From Lachnospiraceae bacterium (GTDB lineage: Bacteria; Bacillota; Clostridia; Lachnospirales; Lachnospiraceae): a stretch of 64,000 bases of DNA. The notes below the pieces were generated by a model that ran no database searches, had not been told where the DNA came from, and saw only the letters and a program-made list of their open reading frames with translations. Numbering within the stretch: position 1 is the stretch's first letter; each line of letters begins with the position of its first letter. Positions 8,745 to 17,418 of the stretch are shown in pieces. The stretch covers positions 1 through 64,000 of the forward strand of contig CAJTDL010000012.1 in the NCBI GenBank assembly GCA_910575035.1, read 5' to 3'. The position numbers and the translations under genes are program-made.

Positions 8745-9128
8745 ATGAGTAATGAGGCGATTTTTCTATATGTCATAAGTGCAACTGCATTTTGTTTCGG
8801 GCTTGTAAACGTTGTTCAATTCCTTTTGAAACACAATAAAACGGCACAAACATTTGGCACAATTATGTCTATCAAAATGCCCAATCCCGAAACCGCCAAA
8901 CACCGTAATTCAAAATGGGCAACCGTTTCCTATAAGGTGAACGGTAAAACTTATCAGTCAAAAAAACGCATACAAGTACCTATGGCTTCACAAATTGGCT
9001 CAACTGTAAAAGTACGTTATGACAGGTTCGCGCCGGAAAAGTTGTATAGCTTTTCACTACTGCGAATTGTTGTATCATTTTTAATTGCTGCTATCTGTTT
9101 TTTAGCAGCCATATTCAAACTAATATGA
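8745..9128 (+). CDS. DUF3592-like membrane protein
   Basis: The protein has 127 residues. One membrane helix lies near 4-27, followed by an extracytoplasmic beta-rich domain (WATVSYKVNGKTYQSKKRIQ...VKVRYD) typical of DUF3592 proteins, and a second helix closes the protein. It has AGAAAGGTG upstream and lies 15 bp after the permease. It is probably an accessory of the ABC system, with no known activity. Confidence 0.7.
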   Translation: MSNEAIFLYVISATAFCFGLVNVVQFLLKHNKTAQTFGTIMSIKMPNPETAKHRNSKWATVSYKVNGKTYQSKKRIQVPMASQIGSTVKVRYDRFAPEKLYSFSLLRIVVSFLIAAICFLAAIFKLI

Positions 9129-9147
9129 AAAAAGGAGGAATAATACT

Positions 9148-9243
9148 ATGCCACATTTTCCCGGTTGGTTCGTTGCTATTTGTGTTTTGCTTCCCGTTGC
9201 TAATGCAATATACAAAGCATGGAAGAACAACAAAAAGAAATAA
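9148..9243 (+). CDS. 31-residue membrane peptide in the ABC operon
   Basis: AAAGGAGGAA at 9131-9140 precedes ATG 9148 by 7 bases. The frame gives MPHFPGWFVAICVLLPVANA, then IYKAWKNNKKK and TAA. That is one hydrophobic helix with a positively charged C-terminus, like small regulatory or accessory peptides of transporters. It sits in phase with the operon (19 bp after DUF3592, 19 bp before the next gene). The excellent ribosome site and clean membrane topology support a real gene. Confidence 0.65.
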   Translation: MPHFPGWFVAICVLLPVANAIYKAWKNNKKK

Positions 9244-9262
9244 TTTAGAATAGGAGGATATT

Positions 9263-9610
9263 ATGGAGTGGGACATTCCCAATAAAGAAAGAATAAGTGA
9301 GAAATTGGCAATAGAAATATTTTCCAGTATATTGAATGGTGCCATTCCAACGGGTAGCAAACTTCCCACAATCAAAACACTTCTGAAAAGAACAAATACC
9401 AGTATAGAAACCTTACGAAAGGCTCTAAGAATACTGATTGACTGGAAGATAGTTTTCAAAACACGGCAAGGATATTTTGTAACAGGAGATTTAACAGTAA
9501 TTCATGCTGTCCGTCAAAGCTATATTGAACAGGAAACTGCTAAATACAAAGCCCAATTATCCAAAATGGCTTGTAAAGCAGAAATTAGTTTTGAACTGTT
9601 AGAGGTATAA
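9263..9610 (+). CDS. GntR-like winged-helix regulator
   Basis: The protein has 115 residues. The N-terminal 75 form a winged helix (ISEKLAIEIFSSILNGAIPT; LPTIKTLLKRTNTSIETLRK), and the rest is a short helical tail. It lies in the ABC operon after the 31-residue peptide, with AGGAGG upstream. Together with the first GntR gene it makes two related regulators in one operon. Confidence 0.75.
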   Translation: MEWDIPNKERISEKLAIEIFSSILNGAIPTGSKLPTIKTLLKRTNTSIETLRKALRILIDWKIVFKTRQGYFVTGDLTVIHAVRQSYIEQETAKYKAQLSKMACKAEISFELLEV

Positions 9611-9612
9611 GC

Positions 9613-9801
9613 ATGAAGATTGAAAAATGGTTGTTATGTCCTGTTTGTCAAAGTAAAACGCGGCTAAAACTGCGAGAAGATACTATCCTTGTAAACTTTC
9701 CTCTTTACTGCCCGAAATGCAAACAGGAAACTCTAATCAATGTGACAAAAATGAATATGTCTATTATCAAAGAGCCAGACGCACAGACGCAGAGCCGATA
9801 A
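9613..9801 (+). CDS. Cysteine-rich KTR-domain protein
   Basis: The protein has 62 residues. A four-cysteine ribbon CPVCQSKTRLKLRED...YCPKCKQE places pairs near residues 9-12 and 36-39, and the KTR family signature is visible. It is probably a small zinc-binding protein of conjugative elements with unknown role. It starts 2 bp after the GntR-like gene. Its last codons form the left arm of the operon terminator. A close paralogue lies at 45116-45301. Confidence 0.8.
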   Translation: MKIEKWLLCPVCQSKTRLKLREDTILVNFPLYCPKCKQETLINVTKMNMSIIKEPDAQTQSR

Positions 9802-9840
9802 CAAGCAAATTTTGAATTGCTGTTATCGGCTCTTTCTTTG
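9791..9840 (+). terminator. Terminator overlapping the KTR stop codon
   Basis: AGAGCCGATAACA (9791-9803) pairs with TGTTATCGGCTCT (9821-9833), with AGCAA/TTGCT extending the stem, followed by TTCTTTG. The stop codon of the KTR gene lies inside the stem. Confidence 0.8.
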
Positions 9841-9921
9841 ATAATTAAATCTAATCTGCCGCACGACGGCAAAAGAAAAAAAGCCGTCGTACAGCAGAGG
9901 TCTTTTCGCACGTCTATTCGT

Positions 9922-9963
9922 AAACGGCGGCTTTTGAAAAAACAAAGCCGCCGTTTCTTTTTA
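9922..9963 (+). terminator. Second terminator-like hairpin
   Basis: AAACGGCGGCTTT (9922-9934) pairs perfectly with AAAGCCGCCGTTT (9944-9956), then TCTTTTT. Another dyad, CACGACGGC/GCCGTCGT, lies just before it (about 9862-9888). The interval 9841-10020 therefore holds stacked hairpins and no gene. Confidence 0.7.
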
Positions 9964-10023
9964 TCTTCTCAAGAAATGACGCGGTATCACTGTCAAAAGC
10001 GGCGGCTAAAGGAGGTAGCCGCC

Positions 10024-10134
10024 ATGAAGCACAAAGCGTATCGACAAAATCCGACGGTCATTGACACATTAAAAAAAGCCCGACCACCGCCAGGGAAAAC
10101 TACGTCTATCAATATGAACTGTCTAATCATCTGA
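10024..10134 (+). pseudogene. Short ORF, possibly a frameshifted small ICE gene or leader peptide
   Basis: AAAGGAGG (10008-10015) is followed by ATG 10024 and a 36-codon frame (MKHKAYRQNPTVIDTLKKAR then a stop). One base out of frame, the text continues as YVYQYELSNHLNTAFNTYTP for another 70 codons, which reads better as protein. So either a longer gene has lost a base near 10100 or this is a leader ending before the hairpin at 10154-10184. I do not recognise a family. Confidence 0.35.
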
Positions 10135-10153
10135 ATACCGCTTTCAATACCTA

Positions 10154-10189
10154 TACGCCTGTCCGGGCTTTTCGGACAGGCGTATTTTG
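10154..10189 (+). terminator. Hairpin upstream of the sigma-like gene
   Basis: TACGCCTGTCCG (10154-10165) pairs perfectly with CGGACAGGCGTA (10173-10184), followed by TTTTG. It could attenuate transcription into the sigma-like gene. Confidence 0.6.
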
Positions 10190-10309
10190 CTGCTCAAAAA
10201 TTTTTTTGAAAAAATTCCGAAAATCTTCGGCGTTTTTTTCAAAAGGCAGTATTGCCCCGCGAAAAGGGGGAAGCACCACCAACTTTCCAACGAGAAAGGG
10301 GGTGAGAAT

Positions 10310-10741
10310 GTGGAACCTAATCGCAGGGAGTTTATAAAACAGTGCGCTTTCCAGAAGTTTTGTAATACGGTACTGCACAATGAAGCGTGTGACGCTCACA
10401 AAGAGCTGCACAGGCATAAGGCAAAGGAGATTACCTTTTCCGACTTGACCTTAGAAGAAGCGCGGCAGCTTCATACCTTTGATGAATATTTCAAAGGGGA
10501 AACCGCCTTTGAAAGAGCCGGGAAGAAAATCACGCCGAAGCTACTTCTTGAAGCAATCCGTACTTTGCTGGAAGAAAAGCGCAAAGCCGTACTTCTGTAC
10601 TATTTCGAGGGAATGAACGACACCGAGATTGCGGAGCTGTTCGATACGTCGAGAAGCACGATACAGTACAGGCGGACAAGCTCTTTTGAGCTGCTAAAAA
10701 AATATCTGGAGGAAAATGCTGATGAATGGGACGAATGGTAA
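10310..10741 (+). CDS. Sigma-70-like RNA polymerase factor of the element
   Basis: The start is GTG 10310, preceded by AAAGGGGGTGAG. The open frame upstream has no better site. The product is 143 residues and has only a sigma region-4-like helix-turn-helix at the C-terminus (RKAVLLYYFEGMNDTEIAEL; TSRSTIQYRRTSSFELLKKY). Such proteins regulate conjugative transposons. It overlaps the next gene, so they are coupled. Confidence 0.75.
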   Translation: MEPNRREFIKQCAFQKFCNTVLHNEACDAHKELHRHKAKEITFSDLTLEEARQLHTFDEYFKGETAFERAGKKITPKLLLEAIRTLLEEKRKAVLLYYFEGMNDTEIAELFDTSRSTIQYRRTSSFELLKKYLEENADEWDEW

Positions 10742-10982
10742 CGAACCCGGCTACCCGGAAAAAGCCCTTGTTCCCTATCCTGTCATTCTGGCAGCGACAA
10801 AGGGCGACCCGGACGCTATGAAGATTGTCTTGCAGCATTTCAGCGGCTACATAGCCCGCCTCTCCATGCGGAAGCTGTACGACGAGCGCGGGAACGTCTA
10901 TTTCGGCGTAGACCACGACATTCGGGAACGGCTGCAAGCAAAACTGATGATGGCTGTCCTCACCTTTAAGGCAGAGGAATAA
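10722..10982 (+). CDS. Helix-turn-helix ICE regulator (HTH_16-like)
   Basis: The protein has 86 residues from ATG 10722, 9 bases after GGAGG; ATG 10716 is too close to the site. The pattern LAATKGDPDAMKIVLQHFSG...DHDIRERLQAKLMMAV is the sigma-region-2-like HTH_16 family, a relative of the 4089-4340 product. With the preceding region-4-like protein it may work as a split sigma factor. Confidence 0.7.
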   Translation: MNGTNGNEPGYPEKALVPYPVILAATKGDPDAMKIVLQHFSGYIARLSMRKLYDERGNVYFGVDHDIRERLQAKLMMAVLTFKAEE

Positions 10983-11149
10983 ACCGCAACGGCGGCGGGA
11001 CGCTTTCTCTCTCCCCCTTTTCCGTTCTGCTGCTGACGCGCAGCAAAGCCATTCTGAACCTTGACAAAGAAAGCGGCGCAAGATAACGGCGGCGCAGCAT
11101 AGGGCAAATCGGATACGTTCCTTTTGCGCCGAGCCATACGGCGGGTGCG

Positions 11150-11365
11150 CCATGACGCTATCCGGGAGGGATTACCCCGCCCGGACAGCCGAGCGACCAA
11201 CACCGCGCCGGAAAGCAAGTGTAGCGGCTTGCGGGCGACGACAGCGCAGAATATACAATGATACTTCCTTACAGCCACAGTCCGAGCGTTAAGAGCGTCG
11301 CAGGCAATGGGTAGGGCTGCATGAGAACCATGCCGGGGTGAAATTCCCATGAGGTTATGCTAATA
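11150..11365 (+). ncRNA. Candidate structured RNA, possibly HEARO/omega-RNA-like
   Basis: The 476 bases between 10983 and 11458 carry no gene but are dense in dyads. They include CCGGGAGGG/CCCGCCCGG (11161-11183), GCAAG/CTTGC around 11215-11234, and GGCAATGG pairing with CCATGCC (about 11304-11333). GGGG-TGAAAT-TCCC follows at once, and a terminal GGTTAT-GCTA-ATAACC hairpin ends near 11368. Nested short stems with conserved-looking loops resemble the HEARO RNAs that guide IscB-type nucleases, as I recall them. No iscB gene follows, so it would be a stand-alone copy. A non-coding RNA is likelier than its exact class. Confidence 0.4.
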
Positions 11366-11458
11366 ACCGTCCGATTAAAGCCTTTGTTTTATTGAATAGT
11401 GGACTTGCTGCTATTCATAGACTGTATTATATGTTTGCGAAAGAAAGGGGGATTTTCT

Positions 11459-11626
11459 TTGACGCAAAACCAAATGCCCGTTACCACAACGGAGCATAAA
11501 ATCGGAAAAGTTACTTACCTTGTATGTTCGTCCGCAAGTGAACGTGCGACGGACACACTGGATAAAAAGATAAAGAAGCTCATACGCAAAGACATGGAGC
11601 TGAACCCCGCAAACGCCCGGAAATAG
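11459..11626 (+). CDS. Transposon-encoded TnpW-family protein
   Basis: The start is TTG 11459 (MTQNQMPVTTTEHKIGKVTY), with AAAGGGGG upstream. The longer frame from 11399 lacks a site. The 55-residue product matches the TnpW pattern of Tn4451/Tn1549-like elements (KVTYLVCSSASERATDTLDK; KKLIRKDM). Its role is unknown, but it regularly sits next to the large serine recombinase, as here. Confidence 0.75.
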   Translation: MTQNQMPVTTTEHKIGKVTYLVCSSASERATDTLDKKIKKLIRKDMELNPANARK

Positions 11627-11648
11627 GGCGTTTCTTCACATTTTATAT

Positions 11649-11677
11649 ATGACACAGGCAGCGGTATGTGGTATAAT
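11649..11677 (+). promoter_or_regulatory. Promoter of the ICE-1 serine recombinase
   Basis: ATGACA (11649-11654), a 17-base spacer and TATAAT (11672-11677) stand about 50 bases before the recombinase start, downstream of tnpW. The -10 box is perfect and the -35 box is a one-base variant. Confidence 0.65.
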
Positions 11678-11681
11678 ATAG

Positions 11682-13403
<1,722 letters not shown>

Positions 13404-13416
13404 CATACATCAAAAA

Positions 13417-13463
13417 GAGGTAAGATAACGCCCTCTGCAAAAAAGGTTACGTTATCTTACCTC
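13417..13463. repeat. Inverted repeat at the right end of ICE-1
   Basis: GAGGTAAGATAACG (13417-13430) pairs perfectly with CGTTATCTTACCTC (13450-13463). The right arm abuts the interrupted recombinase fragment, so it marks the ICE-1 terminus. It may also end recombinase transcription, though no long T-run follows. Confidence 0.65.
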
Positions 13464-13679
13464 AACAAAATTAATGCCGCTGTAACCGTCATCCGCATAC
13501 ACGGAATGTACTTCTATTTCAGTGTGGGATTTCAGAAAGTCCATGATTAAGGCTTTCTGGTTTGATATGCTGTTGCTTACGAGCCTGTTGCCCTCCGCAA
13601 CATCGCCATCCTCCCTTGATAACCTAAGATAGATGGCTGTATGGTATATGATAGAATTGATGTTTTCCATCTGCAACAC
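13464..13679 (-). pseudogene. N-terminal fragment of another serine recombinase, cut by ICE-1
   Basis: The fragment starts at ATG 13679 with AGGAGTGTTGCAG upstream. It has the resolvase start IYLRLSREDGD (nucleophile Ser21) and runs through YADDGYSGINF, which in intact relatives continues into the rest of the catalytic domain. Here the frame leaves that family at 13464, reads four foreign residues and stops at 13452 inside the ICE-1 end. The missing C-terminal part is not in the window. Confidence 0.8.
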
Positions 13680-13723
13680 TCCTTTTCCTTGATTTCAATT
13701 AAGACAGCCCTATCTTAATGAAC

Positions 13724-13771
13724 CTAAGACTCAGAGTTTGCACATGATTTAGTTTTCCTATTGAGTCTTAG
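13724..13771. repeat. Inverted repeat upstream of the broken recombinase
   Basis: CTAAGACTCA (13724-13733) and TGAGTCTTAG (13762-13771) are perfect inverted copies with 28 bases between them. They lie in the 137-base gap upstream of the recombinase fragment. A direct partial copy, TTAAGA, sits at 13699. This could be an operator or recombinase site. Confidence 0.4.
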
Positions 13772-13816
13772 ATTAACATAAATTCCGGTTTTTTTCCACA
13801 CTTTTTTGAAAAATTT

Positions 13817-14056
13817 TTATACTGACATCACAAGCTCCTCAAAGCGCTCATTCAGGGAAACGCCGTTCCCGCTGTAGCTTGCCTTGACAATGACATTTCC
13901 CACACGGAAACAGTAAGGGTTTTTGACCTGCCGGATAAATTCCCTGCGCTTTTCCTGCTGTGAAAGCCCTTCTTCTATCTTTATCTGCCGGATATCAACA
14001 ACATCTTCCGGTCTTACCGTCCGAATGTCCACTGACTGCAATTCCTCAAATGACAT
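13817..14056 (-). CDS. Small conserved protein of mobile islands
   Basis: The protein has 79 residues from ATG 14056, six bases after GGGAGG. It has a charged central part (IRQIKIEEGLSQQEKRREFI) and a beta-rich end (PYCFRVGNVIVKASYSGNG). I recognise the type as a small protein frequent in Clostridial islands, reminiscent of DUF6870, but give no function. It is in the same orientation as the recombinase fragment and probably part of its element. Confidence 0.55.
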   Translation of the reverse strand: MSFEELQSVDIRTVRPEDVVDIRQIKIEEGLSQQEKRREFIRQVKNPYCFRVGNVIVKASYSGNGVSLNERFEELVMSV

Positions 14057-14186
14057 CACATTCCTCCCTCTGAAAAATCATGCTGCCATATGGAACACTG
14101 GCAGCTATGTAAAAGCCGGACATCTGCCCGGCTCCCAAAAAGATATGGTATTATGTCCTTTCCTAATATCTGCGCTGTTCTATGCA

Positions 14187-14213
14187 CATACAGGGATACC
14201 CGAAGGGTGTTTC
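14187..14213. repeat. Dispersed 27-bp repeat, copy A
   Basis: This segment (CATACAGGGATACCCGAAGG plus GTGTTTC) recurs with two mismatches at 22967-22993, inside a coding region. Here it is non-coding, just beyond the mazF stop. It contains the small dyad GGGATACCC. Confidence 0.55.
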
Positions 14214-14214
14214 C

Positions 14215-14580
14215 TTAATTATATCTGTCAAACACTCCTACCTGCACTTGTACCCCCTCTGTAATCCTGTCAAGTGTTTCTTCATCCACCTTTCCCATGT
14301 GTTCTATGATACGGTCAAAGTTCAGCGCCGTTACCTGTTCGCACAATGCGATGCTGTGCTGATCCAGCCCCTCCGTCTTATATGCCGATATGAATACATG
14401 GGTGGGCAGGTTCCGTTTCTTATAGATTTTAGTGGACATCGGAACCACAGTTAAGACAGTGCTGTGTTTGTTTGCCATGTTATTGCTGACTACCACCACC
14501 GGGCGCATACCGCCCTGCATACTTCCCTGATACTGTACGCCCAAATCGGCATACAGAATGTCGCCTCTCCTTATCTTCAT
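14215..14580 (-). CDS. MazF/PemK-type endoribonuclease toxin
   Basis: The protein has 121 residues and the classical start RRGDILYADLG. MRPVVVVSNN and the core VLTVVPMST follow, all PemK/MazF signatures. It should cleave mRNA. No standard MazE antitoxin precedes it. Instead its start overlaps the stop of the resolvase-like gene (ATGA at 14580), so the two are coupled. Confidence 0.88.
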   Translation of the reverse strand: MKIRRGDILYADLGVQYQGSMQGGMRPVVVVSNNMANKHSTVLTVVPMSTKIYKKRNLPTHVFISAYKTEGLDQHSIALCEQVTALNFDRIIEHMGKVDEETLDRITEGVQVQVGVFDRYN

Positions 14581-15008
14581 CAGCAGCCTTTACCCCCGCC
14601 CCATACTGGTCTTTCCTTATCGGCGGGACACTTTGCTGTGTCGTACATATGGTACTGCATGGTAGAAAGCTCAAAAAAGCCGACACCAACGTTTGCGACA
14701 TCGTGTATAAATTCTTCCAGATCAGACTCGTCCGCTGTTATGTCAGCCATGTTTTCCACGACAACCGTATCATACTGCCCGCTGATCAGGCGTGTAATCA
14801 GCATATTGACCGCATCCCTGTCAATGTCACGGTTCGGTCCCTTATTGACAATCGTTTCATTCATCAGCGCTATCCCTGCCACGCTGCATTTCTGGCGGTT
14901 TGCCTGAATGATCTGGCGGATATTGCTCTCCGACTTGTTGGAGTTCATAAACATAATTGCCGGATGCGCCAATGCACCGACAGCGACACTTTTCACATTA
15001 CTGCACAT
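14580..15008 (-). CDS. Resolvase-like protein coupled to mazF
   Basis: The protein has 142 residues from ATG 15008 with AGGTGATTATC upstream. The fold pattern (SNIRQIIQANRQKCSVAGIA; ITRLISGQYDTVVVENMADI; DLEEFIHDVANVGVGFFEL) resembles the serine-resolvase catalytic domain. However, the usual N-terminal Tyr-x-Arg-x-Ser is absent and the LSRLxR helix is replaced by MADITADESD, so it is probably inactive as a recombinase. Its position suggests a regulator or antitoxin for MazF. Family call is tentative. Confidence 0.5.
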   Translation of the reverse strand: MCSNVKSVAVGALAHPAIMFMNSNKSESNIRQIIQANRQKCSVAGIALMNETIVNKGPNRDIDRDAVNMLITRLISGQYDTVVVENMADITADESDLEEFIHDVANVGVGFFELSTMQYHMYDTAKCPADKERPVWGGGKGC

Positions 15009-15047
15009 GATAATCACCTGTTCTTAACTGTTCATGCCTTCACAGTT

Positions 15048-15090
15048 AGAGCAGCCCATTTAAAATCACCTATGGTGATGGGGCTGCTCT
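15048..15090 (-). promoter_or_regulatory. Leader hairpin of the resolvase-like/mazF operon
   Basis: AGAGCAGCCC (15048-15057) pairs with GGGCTGCTCT (15081-15090) around an inner TCACC-TAT-GGTGA hairpin. It lies 40 bases upstream of the operon start in the untranslated leader, so it could act as attenuator or protein-binding site. A further hairpin CCACGCAGTAAATGCGTGG lies at 15117-15135. Confidence 0.4.
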
Positions 15091-15210
15091 TACAATACGG
15101 AAGGTTTTCTTACGTCCCACGCAGTAAATGCGTGGAACTGCCCTGAACAGTCATACCCTTTCTCGTATTTTCATTGACTGAAACAAAAGAGAAGTTTTTG
15201 CCGGCATTAT

Positions 15211-15296
15211 CCTCTCATACAGGGGAGCCTTGTCTGCTGTTATCTGGTAACTGCAAGGCTCGCCTGTATCAGAGGATAACGTGGCGTTTCCGCCAC
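15211..15296. repeat. Long hairpin pair in a gene-free interval
   Basis: CCTCTCATACAGGGGAGCCT at 15211 continues to 15232 and pairs over 22 positions, with three mismatches, with CAAGGCTCGCCTGTATCAGA and the bases to 15275 (loop 21 bases). Directly after stands GTGGCG-TTTC-CGCCAC (15281-15296). The surrounding 15136-15810 contains no gene I can support. The open frames there lack ribosome sites and family resemblance. Confidence 0.55.
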
Positions 15297-15810
15297 ATTA
15301 CCCCTCTGTTCCATCTGAAAATATCAGACTGGCTCTCACCTGTCCCCGAACCGGGTAACATACACTGGGACGGCAATCCCACGCTGCGCCTCCGCCATGC
15401 CCAACCAGACGGAATCCGCAGGCAGCCACTCCCGGAAAATGCTTTTCGCTGAAATCCCGGCGCCGTTTTATCTCATTACCTCTGGCTGCCATGCCAGTAG
15501 GCACAATCCTCTGCTCCATACCTTCACGGGCAACAATGTTATCCATTGCAGGCACATCTTCGCACGAAATGGGATTCTGCCACCCCTTTATCCCCATGCA
15601 AGCATGGACGGATAAAAAGGCGAAAATAAAATCAGGTGTATGCGTGTCCTATTCACTTATACGGTCACAGGATAAATTCCTTTTTCACATGACCTTGTAT
15701 CAATCTTATCTGAATCCAGCCAAACATTTTATACCGTTATCCACGCTATCCCAGCGTGTCCCACACGCAGAGACATTCATAAAAAAGGCTTTATTTCCAA
15801 AATAAAACGC

Positions 15811-16137
15811 TTATTCATCCAAACTGTGTAGTATCCCTCTCAGTATCTTTGCAGCAAACAGCTTCTTTTCTTCCGAAAGACCTCTCACTATTTCAAGAAC
15901 ATGCTTGTCCCCTTTTTCCCCCTGTTTTTCAACCCCTAAAATGAGGTAATCCAAAGAAACATTCAGGAGGCTGCTTATATCAACCAATGTGTCAATGCTT
16001 GTCCCACGGTAGCCACGCTCAATATCCGCTATGGACCGGTATGACAAACCTATCTTTTCCCCAAACTGTTCCTGCGTATAGCCCGCATTTTTCCGTAAAC
16101 TGGCAATTCTCTTACCACTTTCAACAATATCGTACAT
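15811..16137 (-). CDS. XRE-family regulator
   Basis: The protein has 108 residues. The N-terminal helix-turn-helix (IASLRKNAGYTQEQFGEKIG; LSYRSIADIERGYRGTSIDT) is followed by a short helical tail (LSEEKKLFAAKILRGILHSL). It is typical of island-borne repressors. GAAAGAAGGCAGA precedes the start. It stands alone, and the next gene leftward is far off. Confidence 0.8.
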   Translation of the reverse strand: MYDIVESGKRIASLRKNAGYTQEQFGEKIGLSYRSIADIERGYRGTSIDTLVDISSLLNVSLDYLILGVEKQGEKGDKHVLEIVRGLSEEKKLFAAKILRGILHSLDE

Positions 16138-16304
16138 TCTGCCTTCTTTCCGGCCTAGGCCAGAAAGAAAAGCCTATCTTTACGGACAATAAAATACGCA
16201 AAGAAAAACCAGTCATTCTGGTCCTTCCCTGCGTCTTTGGTGCTTAACATTTTAATTTGTTATGTAAAATGCCGCCCTTATCAGGTGAGCCTAATTTCCA
16301 TTTT

Positions 16305-16487
16305 TTAAACTGTTCCATGCCTTAAAACAAGTGCAGCGCCTTTTTGGGCATTTACGTTTTTCCTGTGCAAAGTATTTACGTTTCCACATCTGCTGCACTT
16401 GATCTCAATTACAAAGCTGCCGGATACATAATCAAAAAGCCTTTGATTACATACCTTGCAGCGAATTTCAATTTTTTTCTCTATAAT
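16305..16487 (-). CDS. Com-like zinc-ribbon protein starting at a non-ATG codon
   Basis: A 60-residue frame on the minus strand reads IIEKKIEIRCKVCNQRLFDY and goes on to IEIKCSRCGNVNTL. Its two CxxC pairs (residues 10/13 and 31/34) and overall plan match the Com translational regulator of phage Mu and its Firmicute relatives. There is no ATG, GTG or TTG before the zinc fold. An in-frame TGA lies within the GGGAGGTGA ribosome site. ATT 16487 stands 9 bases after GGAGG and is the likeliest start; ATA next to it is an alternative. Neighbouring sequence 16488-16840 has no gene. Confidence 0.6.
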   Translation of the reverse strand: MIEKKIEIRCKVCNQRLFDYVSGSFVIEIKCSRCGNVNTLHRKNVNAQKGAALVLRHGTV

Positions 16488-16857
16488 CGCTTTTCACCTC
16501 CCATCAAATTATTTTATCCGCATTATACCCGGCGGTCCTCTGTCCTCTTTACTATCCCATATAAGATTTTCGGGTAATAAAAAAAGGGACAGACAAATTG
16601 TGCAATGTATAACACAATGTACTATCTCTTCCTTTGTACCTATGTATAAGTATGTTTTTATCGTACTTTTCTTTGTATGATTGTCCTCTAAACAGCCATA
16701 GATTTTTTTGACAATTCACCATACTCTCTTAATTTCTGCATATGTCTTATTCTTTCTCACTGTACATAGTACGTTTTGTTCCGTCTAAAAAGTAGGAATA
16801 AGCCGTTTTTACATTTTAAAAGTACGGCTATAACATACTATTAAGGAGGTATTGATT

Positions 16858-17199
16858 ATGGCATTAAAACCACAGTCTTTTGGAACTGCGCTAAAAAATG
16901 CACGGAAAGCAAACCGGCTTACGCAAGCTGAACTGGCTGAAAAACTGGATATTTCTCTGTCTTACTTAAAAGACCTTGAGTATTTCAGAAGTCTCCCAAG
17001 CCTTGAGCTGTTCGTCAATGTCATCGAAATGTTTAACCTTTCTGCTGACGAAGTAATCCATCCGGACAACAACCGCAGCAGCTCTACATATCAAAAACTT
17101 GACCGACTGCTTCATCAGTGTGACGAGTCACAGATTGGCATTATCCTTGCAACAGCGGAAGCCGTTATAAACGCATCCGAAAAAGCGCAACAGGGGTAG
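16858..17199 (+). CDS. XRE-family regulator
   Basis: The protein has 113 residues from ATG 16858, 8 bases after GGAGG; TTG 16852 in frame is less well placed. The helix-turn-helix spans about 10-60 (FGTALKNARKANRLTQAELA; DISLSYLKDLEYFRSLPSLE). The C-terminal half (YQKLDRLLHQCDESQIGIIL) parallels that of the 6309-6662 regulator, so they belong to one subfamily of ICE repressors. Confidence 0.82.
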   Translation: MALKPQSFGTALKNARKANRLTQAELAEKLDISLSYLKDLEYFRSLPSLELFVNVIEMFNLSADEVIHPDNNRSSSTYQKLDRLLHQCDESQIGIILATAEAVINASEKAQQG

Positions 17200-17305
17200 G
17201 ATATCAGAAAATTGCGGTAATAAGGCTGTGATTTCCCTGCAATATTCCTGTATTTCAAAAAACAGCTCATTCCCACAAGTCAAAACACCTTTCAGGTATC
17301 TTCTT

Positions 17306-17400
17306 TATACCCTCCGGATTCATATGCCGTTTGGCAATGTTATGGGAATACCCACCGGATCTTCCTATACCCTCTGGGCACACATGCCACTCGGCGCAAA
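17306..17400. repeat. Two diverged copies of a 35-bp repeat, 60 bp apart
   Basis: TATACCCTCCGGATTCATAT (from 17306, to about 17340) and TATACCCTCTGGGCACACAT (from 17366) align with each other, both going on to GCCNNTNGGC. Read on the minus strand they also resemble the 27-bp repeat at 14187 and 22967. The interval 17200-17418 has no gene. Confidence 0.45.
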
Positions 17401-17418
17401 TGTGGAAATGAGCTATTT

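Noticed and set aside
11150-11365. Group I or group II intron
   Set aside because: No domain V GAGC...GUUC hairpin, no reverse transcriptase frame and no group I P/Q/R/S elements were seen, so intron was not called.
14464-14907. Plus-strand frame of 147 codons opposite mazF and its partner
   Set aside because: It is antisense to two well-supported coupled genes and has no ribosome site.
15298-15597. Minus-strand frame of 99 codons in the gene-free stretch
   Set aside because: There is no ribosome site, the composition (Gly/Arg-rich) is not protein-like and no family resemblance was seen; hairpins dominate the interval.
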